38,785 nucleotides of DNA from Rikenellaceae bacterium. Lineage in GTDB: Bacteria > Bacteroidota > Bacteroidia > Bacteroidales > Rikenellaceae. Shown here in pieces: positions 8,940 to 17,783 of the stretch. The stretch lies in NCBI GenBank assembly GCA_030529085.1, contig JAUMXM010000009.1, positions 16,372 to 55,156 on the forward strand. The letters run 5' to 3'. Numbering within the stretch: position 1 is the stretch's first letter; the number at the start of each line of letters is the position of its first letter. Made by a program: the position numbers and the translations under genes. The notes under the pieces are model-generated. The model worked only from the letters and a program-made list of their open reading frames with translations, was not told the DNA's origin and did no database searches.

Positions 8940-10859
8940 ATGAAATATATCAAGTATATATCGATGCTGATGGTTGCCCTGGCGATGAGCTTCATGGCAA
9001 CATCGTGCAACGATGAGACACGCGAGATGGAGGTCGTGGATCGACTGTTCCGTCCCGTGAATATCGTTGTCTCGGCGAGTGGCACGACCGTATCGGCCAC
9101 CTGGGCCGCCATCGAGGGTGCTACGGGTTATACCGCCGAGCTCTACGTACGCGAGAAGGTCGAAGTAGAGAGCGAGGGCGAGACGACCGACTACGAGAAC
9201 AAGGTGCTGGTGGCTCGCGACGAGCAAGTCATCACCAACAGCTGGTCGGTTTCGGGCCTGGACTACGACACGCAATACTACTTCCGCGTAAAGGCAAATG
9301 GCGCAACCGAAATTCGCAACTCACACTTCTCGGACTTCGAGTCGATCAAGACGCCTGCCGAGACGCAGGTACTCAAGGTCGTTATCGACGATCCGAAGGC
9401 CGGTAACGTCACCTTCAACTGGATGGCGGGCTACGATCTGAGCTACATCCGCCTGACGGGACCCGATGGTTCGGAGACCAACTACCCGATCAACGATGGC
9501 GACGGCTCGTTCGCTATAACGAAGCTCGGCGCCGGCCAGTACAAGGCCGTAGCCGGCAACTCGGAGAAGGAGTTCAACACCGTATCGTTCCTCATTCCGG
9601 TACTCTACGACGTCATTGCCGAGGAGATCACCTTCGACAGCGTCACGATCCGCTGGGCTCCCGATGGCAACATCTCGACCCTCGAGCTTGTCAACGCCGT
9701 CACGAAGGAGGAGAAGAGCTATCCGGCCAACATCAACGGTGTACTGGAGATTCCGGCTGCCGAGCTGGGCTACTTCCAGACCTGGCAGGCTACGCTCATC
9801 TACGCCGACGGTTCGCTCTCGAACACGGTAACCTTCACGACGCTCGACCAGATGCCCGAGGGTGTGATCACCGTATCGACCGCCGAGGAGCTCAAGAGCG
9901 CTATCGAGACGGCTGCCAACGGTGCTATCATCGCACTGAATCCCGGTGAGTACCACATGCAGAGCCCCGACGACTCGGGCAACCTGCAATATGTGGGTAT
10001 CACCCTCTCGAAGAGCGTGACGCTGATGGCTGCCACCGGTTCGATGCCGCTCGTGATGGCCAAGCAGTTCAACATCGTGGCTGCCACCGAGCTGGAGCTG
10101 ATCCGCATGGAGGGCATCGAGTTCGCCGGCTACGACGAGCACGACAGCGGTGCAACCGATACCTATCTCTTCAACCTCGATGCAGGCTCGGCTGCTTGTC
10201 TGAAGCGCCTCGAGATCGAGAATTGTAAGATTCACGGTATCTCGAACTCGCTGATCCGCGCCGACCGCAACAAGGCTTACACCGTGCTCAACATCTTGAT
10301 CAACAACAACCTGATGTGGAACATGAACGGTAAGCAGGCCTACATCTCGACCTACAACGCCACCGATGGTACGCCCGCCGAGTCGATCACCTTCACCAAC
10401 AACACCATTACGGGCCTCTCGTGCAAGAGCGGCAACCAGCGTCCGTTTGGATGGTTGGCAAGTTCGTCGATCGTGGTGAACATCTCGAACAACACCTTCT
10501 ACGACTGCCAGAATGGTACGGCCAACTTCTTCCACGCTCGTGGTTCGGTCGATGGCGGCTGGGGTACGGTGACCATCAAGGGCAACATCATCTACAGCAA
10601 GCCCGCCGATGCGGAGAAGAAGCCCAACAAGGCTCCCGAGTTCGGTAGCGGTGCAACGCCTGTGATCGAGAACAACGTGCTTCCCTTCCCGTGGGGCTCG
10701 TACAACTCGACGACCGGTGTGCTTACGACCGACGACTGGTCGGCCTACGGCACGATCACGGCCGATCCGGGCTTCGTAGATGCTGCAAATCTGGACTTCA
10801 CGCCCACCAACGAGACGGTTATTAACGCCGCTGCCGGTGACCCGCGTTGGTTGAAATAA
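8940..10859 (+). CDS. FN3-like/beta-helix surface lipoprotein (DUF4957/DUF5123-like), probable pectin-binding protein
   Basis: A 639-residue lipoprotein (signal MKYIKYISMLMVALAMSFMA then TSC, Cys23) with fibronectin-III-like or Ig-like modules over about 38-305. From about 306 a right-handed parallel beta-helix starts at VSTAEELKSAIETAANGAI and contains repeated short strands with Asn ladders (NNNLMWNMN, TFTNNTITG, NISNNTFYD). The end, DFTPTNETVINAAAGDPRWLK (split: TPTNETVINAAAGDPRWLK), matches the ending of the next gene. This architecture fits the DUF4957/DUF5123 proteins common in Bacteroidetes pectin loci; that name comes from recall, not a search. I see no clear PL1 catalytic set (no DHCSMSW or SRNPR motif), so a binding or accessory role is more likely than lyase activity. 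It starts 22 bases after susD, probably in the same transcript. Confidence 0.8.
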   Translation: MKYIKYISMLMVALAMSFMATSCNDETREMEVVDRLFRPVNIVVSASGTTVSATWAAIEGATGYTAELYVREKVEVESEGETTDYENKVLVARDEQVITNSWSVSGLDYDTQYYFRVKANGATEIRNSHFSDFESIKTPAETQVLKVVIDDPKAGNVTFNWMAGYDLSYIRLTGPDGSETNYPINDGDGSFAITKLGAGQYKAVAGNSEKEFNTVSFLIPVLYDVIAEEITFDSVTIRWAPDGNISTLELVNAVTKEEKSYPANINGVLEIPAAELGYFQTWQATLIYADGSLSNTVTFTTLDQMPEGVITVSTAEELKSAIETAANGAIIALNPGEYHMQSPDDSGNLQYVGITLSKSVTLMAATGSMPLVMAKQFNIVAATELELIRMEGIEFAGYDEHDSGATDTYLFNLDAGSAACLKRLEIENCKIHGISNSLIRADRNKAYTVLNILINNNLMWNMNGKQAYISTYNATDGTPAESITFTNNTITGLSCKSGNQRPFGWLASSSIVVNISNNTFYDCQNGTANFFHARGSVDGGWGTVTIKGNIIYSKPADAEKKPNKAPEFGSGATPVIENNVLPFPWGSYNSTTGVLTTDDWSAYGTITADPGFVDAANLDFTPTNETVINAAAGDPRWLK

Positions 10860-10876
10860 ACATTCGTTGCTCCGAC

Positions 10877-10900
10877 GGGTGGGGCTTAACCACCCCACCC
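10877..10900 (+). promoter_or_regulatory. Intercistronic stem-loop between the two beta-helix lipoprotein genes
   Basis: GGGTGGGG at 10877-10884 pairs with CCCCACCC at 10893-10900 around an 8-base loop, giving an 8-bp GC-rich stem. No T-run follows (the next bases are CGAAGGGCG), so it is not a standard terminator. It could stabilise the upstream mRNA or lower expression of the last gene. Function is inferred only. Confidence 0.45.
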
Positions 10901-10950
10901 CGAAGGGCGAAATGAACCGAAAAAACAAAAAATAAAACAGAATAATAAGT

Positions 10951-13245
10951 ATGAAACGCTTTCAATTCATTTCGCGCATTGCAACGAGTGTTGCAGCTGT
11001 CGCATTGACCCTTGGAACCGCCGTAACTTTCACCGCTTGCGAGGAGGAGATCACCTACATCGAGAACGAGGATGCGGTTGAGAAGCTGGCGGTACCTGCC
11101 ACGATCTCGGGCGAGGCCTCGGGTGCCGAGCTGAGCTTTAGCTGGGATGCCGTAGAGGGTGCCTTCAACTACGCTGCCCAGATCCGCCACACCCCCTATG
11201 GTGATGTGATTGGCGAGACGATCACCGAGCTTACGTCGGTAACCTTTGCCGACCTGGAGAATGGTGATTATGTATTCCGCGTACGCGCCAACGACGAGTT
11301 CAACGAGAAGAAGAACTCGGAGTGGAGCGCCTGGATGAACATGACGGTCTATGTAGATCCGCAGTATGAGGCGCTGGCTACGCCGCAGGATGTTATCTGC
11401 GTAGAGAACGAGTCGACGGAGAATTCGCTGACCTTCAAGTGGGAGGTTGTCGAGAACGCCGTTAGCTACACCTACAAGGTGACCAACGCTGCCGGTGAGG
11501 AGGTAATGGTTGCCGAAACCGAGTCGCTGAGTGCCAAGATCGAGAACCTGGAGGCAGGCGCAAGCTACACCCTCGTGGTGAAGGCCAACCCCGCAGCCGA
11601 TAGCGATAAGTATCGTTCGTCGTCCTACTCGAAGAGCGCTACGGGCACGACCGTAGGTCTGCTCGCAACGCCCGCCAACCTCGAGAACACACTCCGCATG
11701 GCCGAGGCCCTCTCGTTCAAGTGGGAGGAGGTAGCCAACGCAGGTGCCTACATGTATGAGCTCTACGAGGGTACGACCGAGGGTGAGCCGCTCTACGCTG
11801 CTTCGACGGCTGCTACGACCGAGGGTGTCGAGACGACCAACACGTCGGCTTCGTTCATGGGCCTGAAGAAGGATACTTACTACAGCTTCCGCGTGAAGGC
11901 TGTTCCCGCCGAGGGTGCTCCTTTCGTTGAGTCGCCCTACACGGATTACCTGGTGGTGAAGACCCTCATCACGGATGCTACGCCGCTCAACGCCCCGATG
12001 CCGGTTGCTACGACCGACCAGATTTCGGCTACCATCGCTTGGAATCCCGTATCGGGTGCCGTAGGTTACAAGCTCCAGTTTGGTGCTTCGCAGGCCGAGG
12101 CTGAGGCTTCGGAGCCGATTGAGATCGTAGCCGACGAGCTGGGTGCCGTTGCTACGGAGTACACCTTCAAGAACCTCACCGCCGCTACGGATTACGTTGT
12201 TCGCATCCTGGCTGTGGCCGATCCCGAGGATACGACCAAGATCGACTCGGAGTACTCGGCATGGGTATCGGTCAAGACGCTCGAGCTGCTTTCGGCGTGG
12301 ACCATCTCGACGGCCGACGAGCTGCTGAAGATCTACGACGTCTGCAAGCCGGGTGCTGTTGTTACGCTCAAGTCGGGTAACTACATCACCGACAAGACCA
12401 TCAAGATCGAGTTCGCCATCTCGCTCATCGGTGAGAGTGCCACGAACCGCCCCGTAGTGAACCTCAAGCAGTTCACGCTGGCTCCCGCAGCCGATGAGGG
12501 CAGCACCACCTGCTCGAAGGTGATGATTCAGAACATCGAGTTCACGGGCTACGACCTTACCGAGGACGATCAGATTAATCCGGATGCCTATAAATGTGGC
12601 TACTTCATCGACAACTCGGGTCAGTCTGTAGATATTGATGAACTGATTGTAGACAACTGTATCGTCGCCAACGGTTTCACGTCGGCCTTTATGCGTATGA
12701 ACCGCGTAAACTTCGGCGTGAAGAACCTCACCGTCACGAACAACATTGTGGCAACGAGTGGTCGCGATGGTGCCGTCTTCGGTGGTAATGGCAAGAGCTA
12801 TCCCGCTACGAAGTATGTCTTCAAGAACAACACCTTCGAGATTAAGGATCTCTACACCCAGACTGTTAAGAACTCGCAGATGCTGCGTTTCCCGACCTCG
12901 ACGGCCGACACGTTCGACGTAGTGATCGAGAACAACACGTTCCACAACATCGCCTGCCTCACCGGTAAGAATCTGTTGGAGGGTGCTCCCTCGAGCCTCT
13001 CGTTCAAGAAGAACATCATCACGATTGTTGAATCGATCGTATGGGCAAACAAGGTGGGTATCAACCCCAGTGAGACGGTTGTTTATGAGGGCAACTTCAT
13101 CTGGAACTACAGCAATCCTATCTCGCTCGACGGCTTCACGAACGTAGATCCCGGCTTCACGAACTACGTGATGCTGCAGAACTACACGCCGACGAATGCC
13201 GACGTGGTGACTGCCGGTGCCGGTGACACGCGCTGGTTGAAGTAA
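10951..13245 (+). CDS. Multi-FN3/beta-helix surface lipoprotein (DUF5123-like)
   Basis: A 764-residue predicted surface lipoprotein. The signal sequence ends at AVTFTAC with the lipid-bearing Cys30. About four fibronectin-III-like modules follow (roughly 40-130, 135-230, 235-340 and 345-445), each with a W-x-x-V-x-x-A-x-x-Y core and a closing FRVRA/FRVKA-type strand. A parallel beta-helix then runs from ISTADELLKIYDVC (about 450) to the end, with strands such as VTNNIVATSG, VFKNNTFEI and VIENNTFHN. The C-terminal TPTNADVVTAGAGDTRWLK mirrors the preceding protein, so the two are paralogues with different numbers of spacer modules. The stalk of FN3 modules would hold the helix away from the membrane. 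It is the last gene of the locus, and the strong hairpin at 13264-13313 follows. Probable pectin capture role; no catalytic residues recognised. Confidence 0.8.
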   Translation: MKRFQFISRIATSVAAVALTLGTAVTFTACEEEITYIENEDAVEKLAVPATISGEASGAELSFSWDAVEGAFNYAAQIRHTPYGDVIGETITELTSVTFADLENGDYVFRVRANDEFNEKKNSEWSAWMNMTVYVDPQYEALATPQDVICVENESTENSLTFKWEVVENAVSYTYKVTNAAGEEVMVAETESLSAKIENLEAGASYTLVVKANPAADSDKYRSSSYSKSATGTTVGLLATPANLENTLRMAEALSFKWEEVANAGAYMYELYEGTTEGEPLYAASTAATTEGVETTNTSASFMGLKKDTYYSFRVKAVPAEGAPFVESPYTDYLVVKTLITDATPLNAPMPVATTDQISATIAWNPVSGAVGYKLQFGASQAEAEASEPIEIVADELGAVATEYTFKNLTAATDYVVRILAVADPEDTTKIDSEYSAWVSVKTLELLSAWTISTADELLKIYDVCKPGAVVTLKSGNYITDKTIKIEFAISLIGESATNRPVVNLKQFTLAPAADEGSTTCSKVMIQNIEFTGYDLTEDDQINPDAYKCGYFIDNSGQSVDIDELIVDNCIVANGFTSAFMRMNRVNFGVKNLTVTNNIVATSGRDGAVFGGNGKSYPATKYVFKNNTFEIKDLYTQTVKNSQMLRFPTSTADTFDVVIENNTFHNIACLTGKNLLEGAPSSLSFKKNIITIVESIVWANKVGINPSETVVYEGNFIWNYSNPISLDGFTNVDPGFTNYVMLQNYTPTNADVVTAGAGDTRWLK

Positions 13246-13263
13246 TCGGTCGAATCGACCATG

Positions 13264-13313
13264 ACCCTAAACAAGAGGGCCGCTCCGGTTGGAGCGGCCC
13301 TCTTGTTTAGGGT
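13264..13313. terminator. Bidirectional terminator hairpin between convergent operons
   Basis: A perfect 23-bp inverted repeat (13264-13286 with 13291-13313) around a GGTT loop, containing AAACAAGAGGGCCGCTCC and its complement. It sits between the stop of the beta-helix lipoprotein gene (+, 13245) and the stop of the adenylating-enzyme gene (-, 13333), the position expected of a shared terminator for both convergent transcripts. The flanking T/A tracts are weak, so part of its role may be protecting 3' ends. Confidence 0.8.
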
Positions 13314-13332
13314 TCGGGAGGCATTAGAGCCT

Positions 13333-14634
13333 CTATTTGTTGCGCAGGTCGAAGAATTTGACCACCTTACGGCTCATCGGGGGCATCTGCTGCTTGGCAA
13401 TCAGCTCTACGGCCTCGAAACGGATGTCGGGGGCCACGCGCACCTTCGAGCGGAAGATATCCTTGATCTGCTTGATGAAGCTCTCGGAGTGGTTCTGGGA
13501 ACCGATCTTGATCTGAATCTGATCCGTGCCGAGCGAGTTGGTAAAGACCTCCACAAGGTAGTTCTCGACCTCGGGGATGTTGTCCAAAATATCGAACAAA
13601 GCAGGGGGATAGAGGGTCGTACCCTTGAATTTGATCATCTGACCCTTGCGACCAATCACACCGCTCAAACGGGGCGTATTGCGGCCACAGGGGCAGGGGT
13701 CGTTGTAGCGAATGCAGATGTCGCCCGTGCGGAAGCGTACCAGCGGCATACCCTCGACGCCCAGCGTGGTGATGGTCACCTCACCCGGCTCGCCATCGGC
13801 CACATCGCGCCCCGCATCGTCGAGCAGCTCGACAATAATCAGATCGGCCGGGATATGGCCACCCTGATGAGCCGAACACTCGGTAAAGGAGGATTGCATC
13901 TCGGTCGAGGCGTAGGTCGAATGGAGCTCGAGCTGCGGCCACCGCTCCGAAATCTTTTCGGCCAGCTTCGTCAGGCTGCCATCGGCCGTGCGGAGGGTCT
14001 CACCGATGCAGATGGCACGTTTCAGGGTGCTCTCGTTGGGATCGAAGCCGTTCTTCTCGGCATACTCGATCAGCTTCATCAGAAACGAGGGTACGACCAT
14101 GCAGACCGTCGAGCCGACACGGCGAATCGTATCCCACTGCAGCTCGGGGATACCGTTGCCGACACGCACCACACCGAGGCCCAATTCGCGCGCACCGAGG
14201 AAGTAGGCCAAGCCCGCCATAAAGCGGCGATCGATGGTGGTCATGAGCTGCATCACATCCTCGTCGGTGCAACCTGCCAGGGAAAACGACGAGGCCTCGT
14301 TGTAGGCCAAGCGCTTGAGGTCGCCCTCCGTGAGGGCAAAAGTAACCGGATCGCCCAGCGTACCCGAGGTGGTGACATAGTCGATAATAGCACGCCTATC
14401 GACGCAGACGAACTCCTTGCCACGGAGCTGCAAATCCTCCTTCGAGGTGAGGGGCAGGCGCTTCAAATCCTCCAGCGTACAGATCGTCTCGGGGTCGATC
14501 TTCTCGCGTCGGAACATCGCACTGTAGAAGGCCGAACGATCGGCCACATAGGCAATCGTCTCGCGCAGGCGCGCCTCTTGAAAGCGGCGAATCTCCTCCG
14601 CCGAGCGGTAGTGTAACTCCTTATCTTGTACCAT
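13333..14634 (-). CDS. PaaK-like AMP-dependent acyl-CoA/ACP ligase, probable aryl starter-activating enzyme
   Basis: A 433-residue adenylate-forming enzyme of the phenylacetate-CoA ligase/F390-synthetase type. Motifs include the P-loop TTSGTLGDP (88-96), STYASTEMQ (adenylate site), RFRTGDICIRY, a cysteine-containing CPCGRNTPRLSG stretch, and GRKGQMIKFKGTTLYP in the C-terminal hinge region. The ATG at 14634 overlaps the upstream gene's stop by 14 bases; earlier in-frame starts run deeper into that gene and are less likely. In aryl polyene clusters a ligase loads the aryl-acrylate starter onto a carrier protein, and with an ammonia-lyase at the head of this operon that is the most plausible role (4-coumarate to thioester). 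CoA versus carrier protein as acceptor cannot be decided here. It is the last gene of the operon. Confidence 0.85.
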   Translation of the reverse strand: MVQDKELHYRSAEEIRRFQEARLRETIAYVADRSAFYSAMFRREKIDPETICTLEDLKRLPLTSKEDLQLRGKEFVCVDRRAIIDYVTTSGTLGDPVTFALTEGDLKRLAYNEASSFSLAGCTDEDVMQLMTTIDRRFMAGLAYFLGARELGLGVVRVGNGIPELQWDTIRRVGSTVCMVVPSFLMKLIEYAEKNGFDPNESTLKRAICIGETLRTADGSLTKLAEKISERWPQLELHSTYASTEMQSSFTECSAHQGGHIPADLIIVELLDDAGRDVADGEPGEVTITTLGVEGMPLVRFRTGDICIRYNDPCPCGRNTPRLSGVIGRKGQMIKFKGTTLYPPALFDILDNIPEVENYLVEVFTNSLGTDQIQIKIGSQNHSESFIKQIKDIFRSKVRVAPDIRFEAVELIAKQQMPPMSRKVVKFFDLRNK

Positions 14635-16300
14635 AGTCCGTAATTTTTTGTTCGATGGCCTCGCGTTCGCCCAGGCGCGGTATCTCGCACTCCAGGGCAC
14701 GCTGCCAATGGGTTATTGCCGTCTCGATCGCACCGTCACGCGCCGCCACATCGCCCACCAGGTCGTAGACACCGTAGTAGTGGGGGTTGTTCTTCAGGAG
14801 CGAGTCGCAGAGGTCCCACTCGATCGGCTGCTCCGCATCGAGCGCCTCACGCAGTTGCTTGGAGAGGGCGCGGTGGGCCACCACACGCAGATAGTCTAAG
14901 GCAAGGAAGGTCGTATCGGCCTCGATCGTAAGCGACGGATCGTAGAGCATACGATCGGTGGTTTTATCATTGGCAAAAATCTGATTCAGATCGTAGCAGA
15001 GCATTGCGCCCGCCTGCCAGGGGGCAGTCGAGAGCCACATCAACCGCTTCTCGGGTTGGAATATCACGCCGTGGTGGGAGATGCACTGGTTGAGCGCCTT
15101 CTCGTTCGTAAGGCCAATGGCTCGATCACCCACCCCGCGACGATCGCGCAACACCGCAGCAGCCTCCTCGGCCGTAAGGGGTGCATAGCGCGACAGGAGC
15201 TCCTCGACGCGCGCATAGCGATAGGGGCTGTCCGAAGTGGCGATATTCTCGCGGTTGAAGGCCTCGTCGGCAAAGGTCTCCGAGAGGTAGTGGTTGGTCG
15301 AAATAAGGCGATCCTCCTCGGCGTAGCGCAGGGCAATCTTCTCGGGGCTCTTCTCGATAACGGCCGCCTTTCGATCCTCGGCCGAGGCAATCAGGAGCGA
15401 CTCGGAGACGAAGGTTTGGCGACGTTGGGCAATGGCATAGGCCTCGTCGATGGTGGCGGCAAACTGCAAAATCTCACGCGCCAGGAGCGAGATGGGCATC
15501 GCCGTCGAGGTGGGCAAAGCGCCCTTGGCAGCATTGATCGTCACCGTAAGGCCGCGCTCGTTCATACCCGACAAGACACCCACCATACCGGGCCATGTCA
15601 CCGACACGAAGCAATGTCCCTCGGAGGGCTCGACAGCAAGCACCAACTTGTTGCGCGCAAAATCATCGCCCACATAGAAGTCGAAATTGCGTCCCACAAG
15701 CAGCTCGCCATCCTCGCTTGAGGTGCCCCACACGGCAAACGACGAGCAGCCGACCAGCATATAATCCTGCATGGCGTGGCCGATATCGTGGGCGGCGTGG
15801 TAGTTGATTTGTCGCTCATAGGGGGAGCCGAAAGCATCGTAACGGTGGCTGCACGAGAGCGCCATCGCTGCAATCTCCTCGCGGAACTCGAGCGGAATAT
15901 GTTGCGCCATGCGTCCGTTGAAGATGCGCACCAATTTGTGCAGGAAACGTACATAGCGCTCCGAGGAGACCAAATCATAGATCGCATCGACAAAGACGCG
16001 CTCTTGGAACTCGATCAAATCACGCGCCAAGAGACCCAGAACAGCACCACGCTCCTGGGCTGTACCGACAATGCGCGCCTCCCACAGGCCATACTCGTTT
16101 TTTCGGAGGGAGTTATCCCCTACCCTGCGCACCGAATCGGCCGACAGCTGCACCTCGTAGTGCGCCGTATCGACCTGCAGCGCAGGCTCCATCAAATCGG
16201 CCGTCGCCAAGAGGTAGCCACCCACCCCAATCGGCACAAGAACGACCAACAGCAGGAGTGTCAGCAGGCTCCACAACAGAATCTTCACTACCCTACGCAT
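14621..16300 (-). CDS. Membrane-anchored C45-type (acyl-CoA:6-APA acyltransferase-like) Ntn hydrolase
   Basis: A 559-residue protein with one N-terminal membrane anchor (about 6-32, LLWSLLTLLLLVVLVPIGVGG), so the bulk is probably periplasmic. The core resembles the C45/AAT branch of Ntn hydrolases. GCSSFAVWG has Cys185 as the likely autoprocessing site and nucleophile, followed by GELLVGRNFDFY and then GVLSGMNERGLTVTINA. The last 100 residues are helical and TPR-like (LVGDVAARDGAIETAITHWQRALE). Such proteins recur in Bacteroidetes aryl polyene/flexirubin clusters, where they may transfer or hydrolyse an acyl or amide linkage during the final attachment of the pigment; that role is inferred. 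It overlaps the upstream oxidoreductase gene by 8 bases and the ligase gene by 14, indicating translational coupling. Confidence 0.82.
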   Translation of the reverse strand: MRRVVKILLWSLLTLLLLVVLVPIGVGGYLLATADLMEPALQVDTAHYEVQLSADSVRRVGDNSLRKNEYGLWEARIVGTAQERGAVLGLLARDLIEFQERVFVDAIYDLVSSERYVRFLHKLVRIFNGRMAQHIPLEFREEIAAMALSCSHRYDAFGSPYERQINYHAAHDIGHAMQDYMLVGCSSFAVWGTSSEDGELLVGRNFDFYVGDDFARNKLVLAVEPSEGHCFVSVTWPGMVGVLSGMNERGLTVTINAAKGALPTSTAMPISLLAREILQFAATIDEAYAIAQRRQTFVSESLLIASAEDRKAAVIEKSPEKIALRYAEEDRLISTNHYLSETFADEAFNRENIATSDSPYRYARVEELLSRYAPLTAEEAAAVLRDRRGVGDRAIGLTNEKALNQCISHHGVIFQPEKRLMWLSTAPWQAGAMLCYDLNQIFANDKTTDRMLYDPSLTIEADTTFLALDYLRVVAHRALSKQLREALDAEQPIEWDLCDSLLKNNPHYYGVYDLVGDVAARDGAIETAITHWQRALECEIPRLGEREAIEQKITDYGTR

Positions 16301-17783
16301 CGCCTATCTTTTTAGCCAGGTACTCCGTACCGAGCAGTTCACTACAAGTTACCGCCGACGAGACCGCAACACCCAGCAGGCCGTGCACATTGAGGCTCTG
16401 CCCCGTGAGCAGGAGGTTCTCGATACGCGTACGCGCCGGCAGGTGGTTTACGATCGGTTGGTGGTAATCCTTCACAATACCGTAGGCCGAGCCATCGGGC
16501 GTGAGCGTATAATCGCGGTAGGTGAGCGGCGTGGCGGTATAGCTCTTTTCAACAGCCCCGCGAATCGCAGGGAAGTGGCTCTCGACAAGGCGCAGCAGGC
16601 GTTCGGCATAGGCCGCTTTGAAGGCCTCGTAATCGGCGCCACGATGCCCCACCGTCGTATCCTTCCAGGCTGCCAAATCTGCGCCGTACATCGGCGCCAA
16701 GACCGTACCCACCGAGGCATATTCGCCCCCCGAAGCCTGCATCGAGAAGAGGGCAACGGGGAGTTTTGCACCCCGATAATGCTCCTCGGTAGCCCAGACG
16801 TCGGGGACCGTATAGAGGTAGTGGTTGCAGTTGGCATAGCGCACCGTTTGCGGCTTGAAGACCAGGTAGAGCGAGAAGACACCGTAGGAGTTCTCGAGGG
16901 TCTTCAGGCGCGAAAAGAAGGCGGGACGAATCACCTGGTTGTTGTCCAGCAGGTGGTAGGTCTGCACGGGGTGGATCGAAGAGATGAGGTGCTTGAAGCC
17001 ATATCGCTCGCCCGCGCTGGTGGTCAACCATTCGGCTCGACGCCCCTCGAGGTGGATACACTTCACCTCGGCCGAGCAGTGAACTTCGCCACCCAACGCT
17101 TCGAGCTCGGCAACCAGCGCATCGGCCAGCTGCTGCGAACCACCGATAAAGCTGTAAGCACCCTCGATATTCGAGTGGTTGATCATGGCATACTCGTAGA
17201 GAGAGGTGCGATTGCGCTGCCCACCGTAGAGCACCGACGTGCCGGCCAGCACGGCGCGCAGATGGGGGTGTTTCACGGCAGCATCGATCCGTTCGGCGGC
17301 CGAAAGGGCCATATACTCCAAGCCTCCGGCCGAAAGACGACCACTGCGCAGTATCTCGGGCGAGATCAAGGCACCCACACGCTGAATATCGCGGCTGATC
17401 TGTCGAATACCCTCCCTTTCGTCGGGAAATGATGCGGCCAGGGTCTCCTCGAAACGCTCGAAACCTGCCGCATGGCAATAGTCCGATCCGTCGCAGAGGT
17501 GGATGTGGTCGAAACCGGCATCGTCGAGGCGCTGCAAGCGCAGTTTGTCCATCACTCCCAGGTAACGGAAATATTGATTGAGGATGCACCCATCGGCCAA
17601 CGAGCCCACATAGTGAACGCCCGTATCGAAGGCATGGTCGCCACGTCGGAAGGTCTGCAAACAGCCGCCCGCCGTGCGCTGACGCTCCAAGATGCAGACC
17701 GAGAGCCCCTCGCGTGCCAACATCACGCCACAACTCAAGCCTCCCAGGCCACTACCGATTATCACAACATCGTACTGTTTCAT
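16293..17783 (-). CDS. FAD-dependent oxidoreductase, phytoene desaturase/CrtI-like
   Basis: A 496-residue flavoprotein. The N-terminal Rossmann motif (VVIIGSGLGGLSCGVMLARE, GSGLGG at 10-15) and the following ERQRTAGGCLQTF bind FAD. DTGVHYVGS and FIGGSQQLADAL are typical of the carotenoid-desaturase/amine-oxidase superfamily, and the C-terminal LLTGQSLNVHGLLGVAVSSA closes the FAD site. In a polyene operon it could oxidise, desaturate or isomerise the chain; substrate and reaction are not shown by the sequence. Its ATG overlaps the stop of the transporter fusion gene in a 4-base ATGA arrangement, so it is coupled to that gene. Confidence 0.85.
   Translation of the reverse strand: MKQYDVVIIGSGLGGLSCGVMLAREGLSVCILERQRTAGGCLQTFRRGDHAFDTGVHYVGSLADGCILNQYFRYLGVMDKLRLQRLDDAGFDHIHLCDGSDYCHAAGFERFEETLAASFPDEREGIRQISRDIQRVGALISPEILRSGRLSAGGLEYMALSAAERIDAAVKHPHLRAVLAGTSVLYGGQRNRTSLYEYAMINHSNIEGAYSFIGGSQQLADALVAELEALGGEVHCSAEVKCIHLEGRRAEWLTTSAGERYGFKHLISSIHPVQTYHLLDNNQVIRPAFFSRLKTLENSYGVFSLYLVFKPQTVRYANCNHYLYTVPDVWATEEHYRGAKLPVALFSMQASGGEYASVGTVLAPMYGADLAAWKDTTVGHRGADYEAFKAAYAERLLRLVESHFPAIRGAVEKSYTATPLTYRDYTLTPDGSAYGIVKDYHQPIVNHLPARTRIENLLLTGQSLNVHGLLGVAVSSAVTCSELLGTEYLAKKIGDA

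Noticed and set aside
10822-12945. 707-codon antisense open frame over the last lipoprotein gene
   Set aside because: Same cause: an open shadow of a GC-rich gene; the sense frame has a lipoprotein signal and repeated FN3 modules.
13261-14616. 451-codon + strand frame starting in the terminator hairpin
   Set aside because: Lies antisense to the adenylating enzyme, whose motifs are clear, and begins within the 23-bp inverted repeat.
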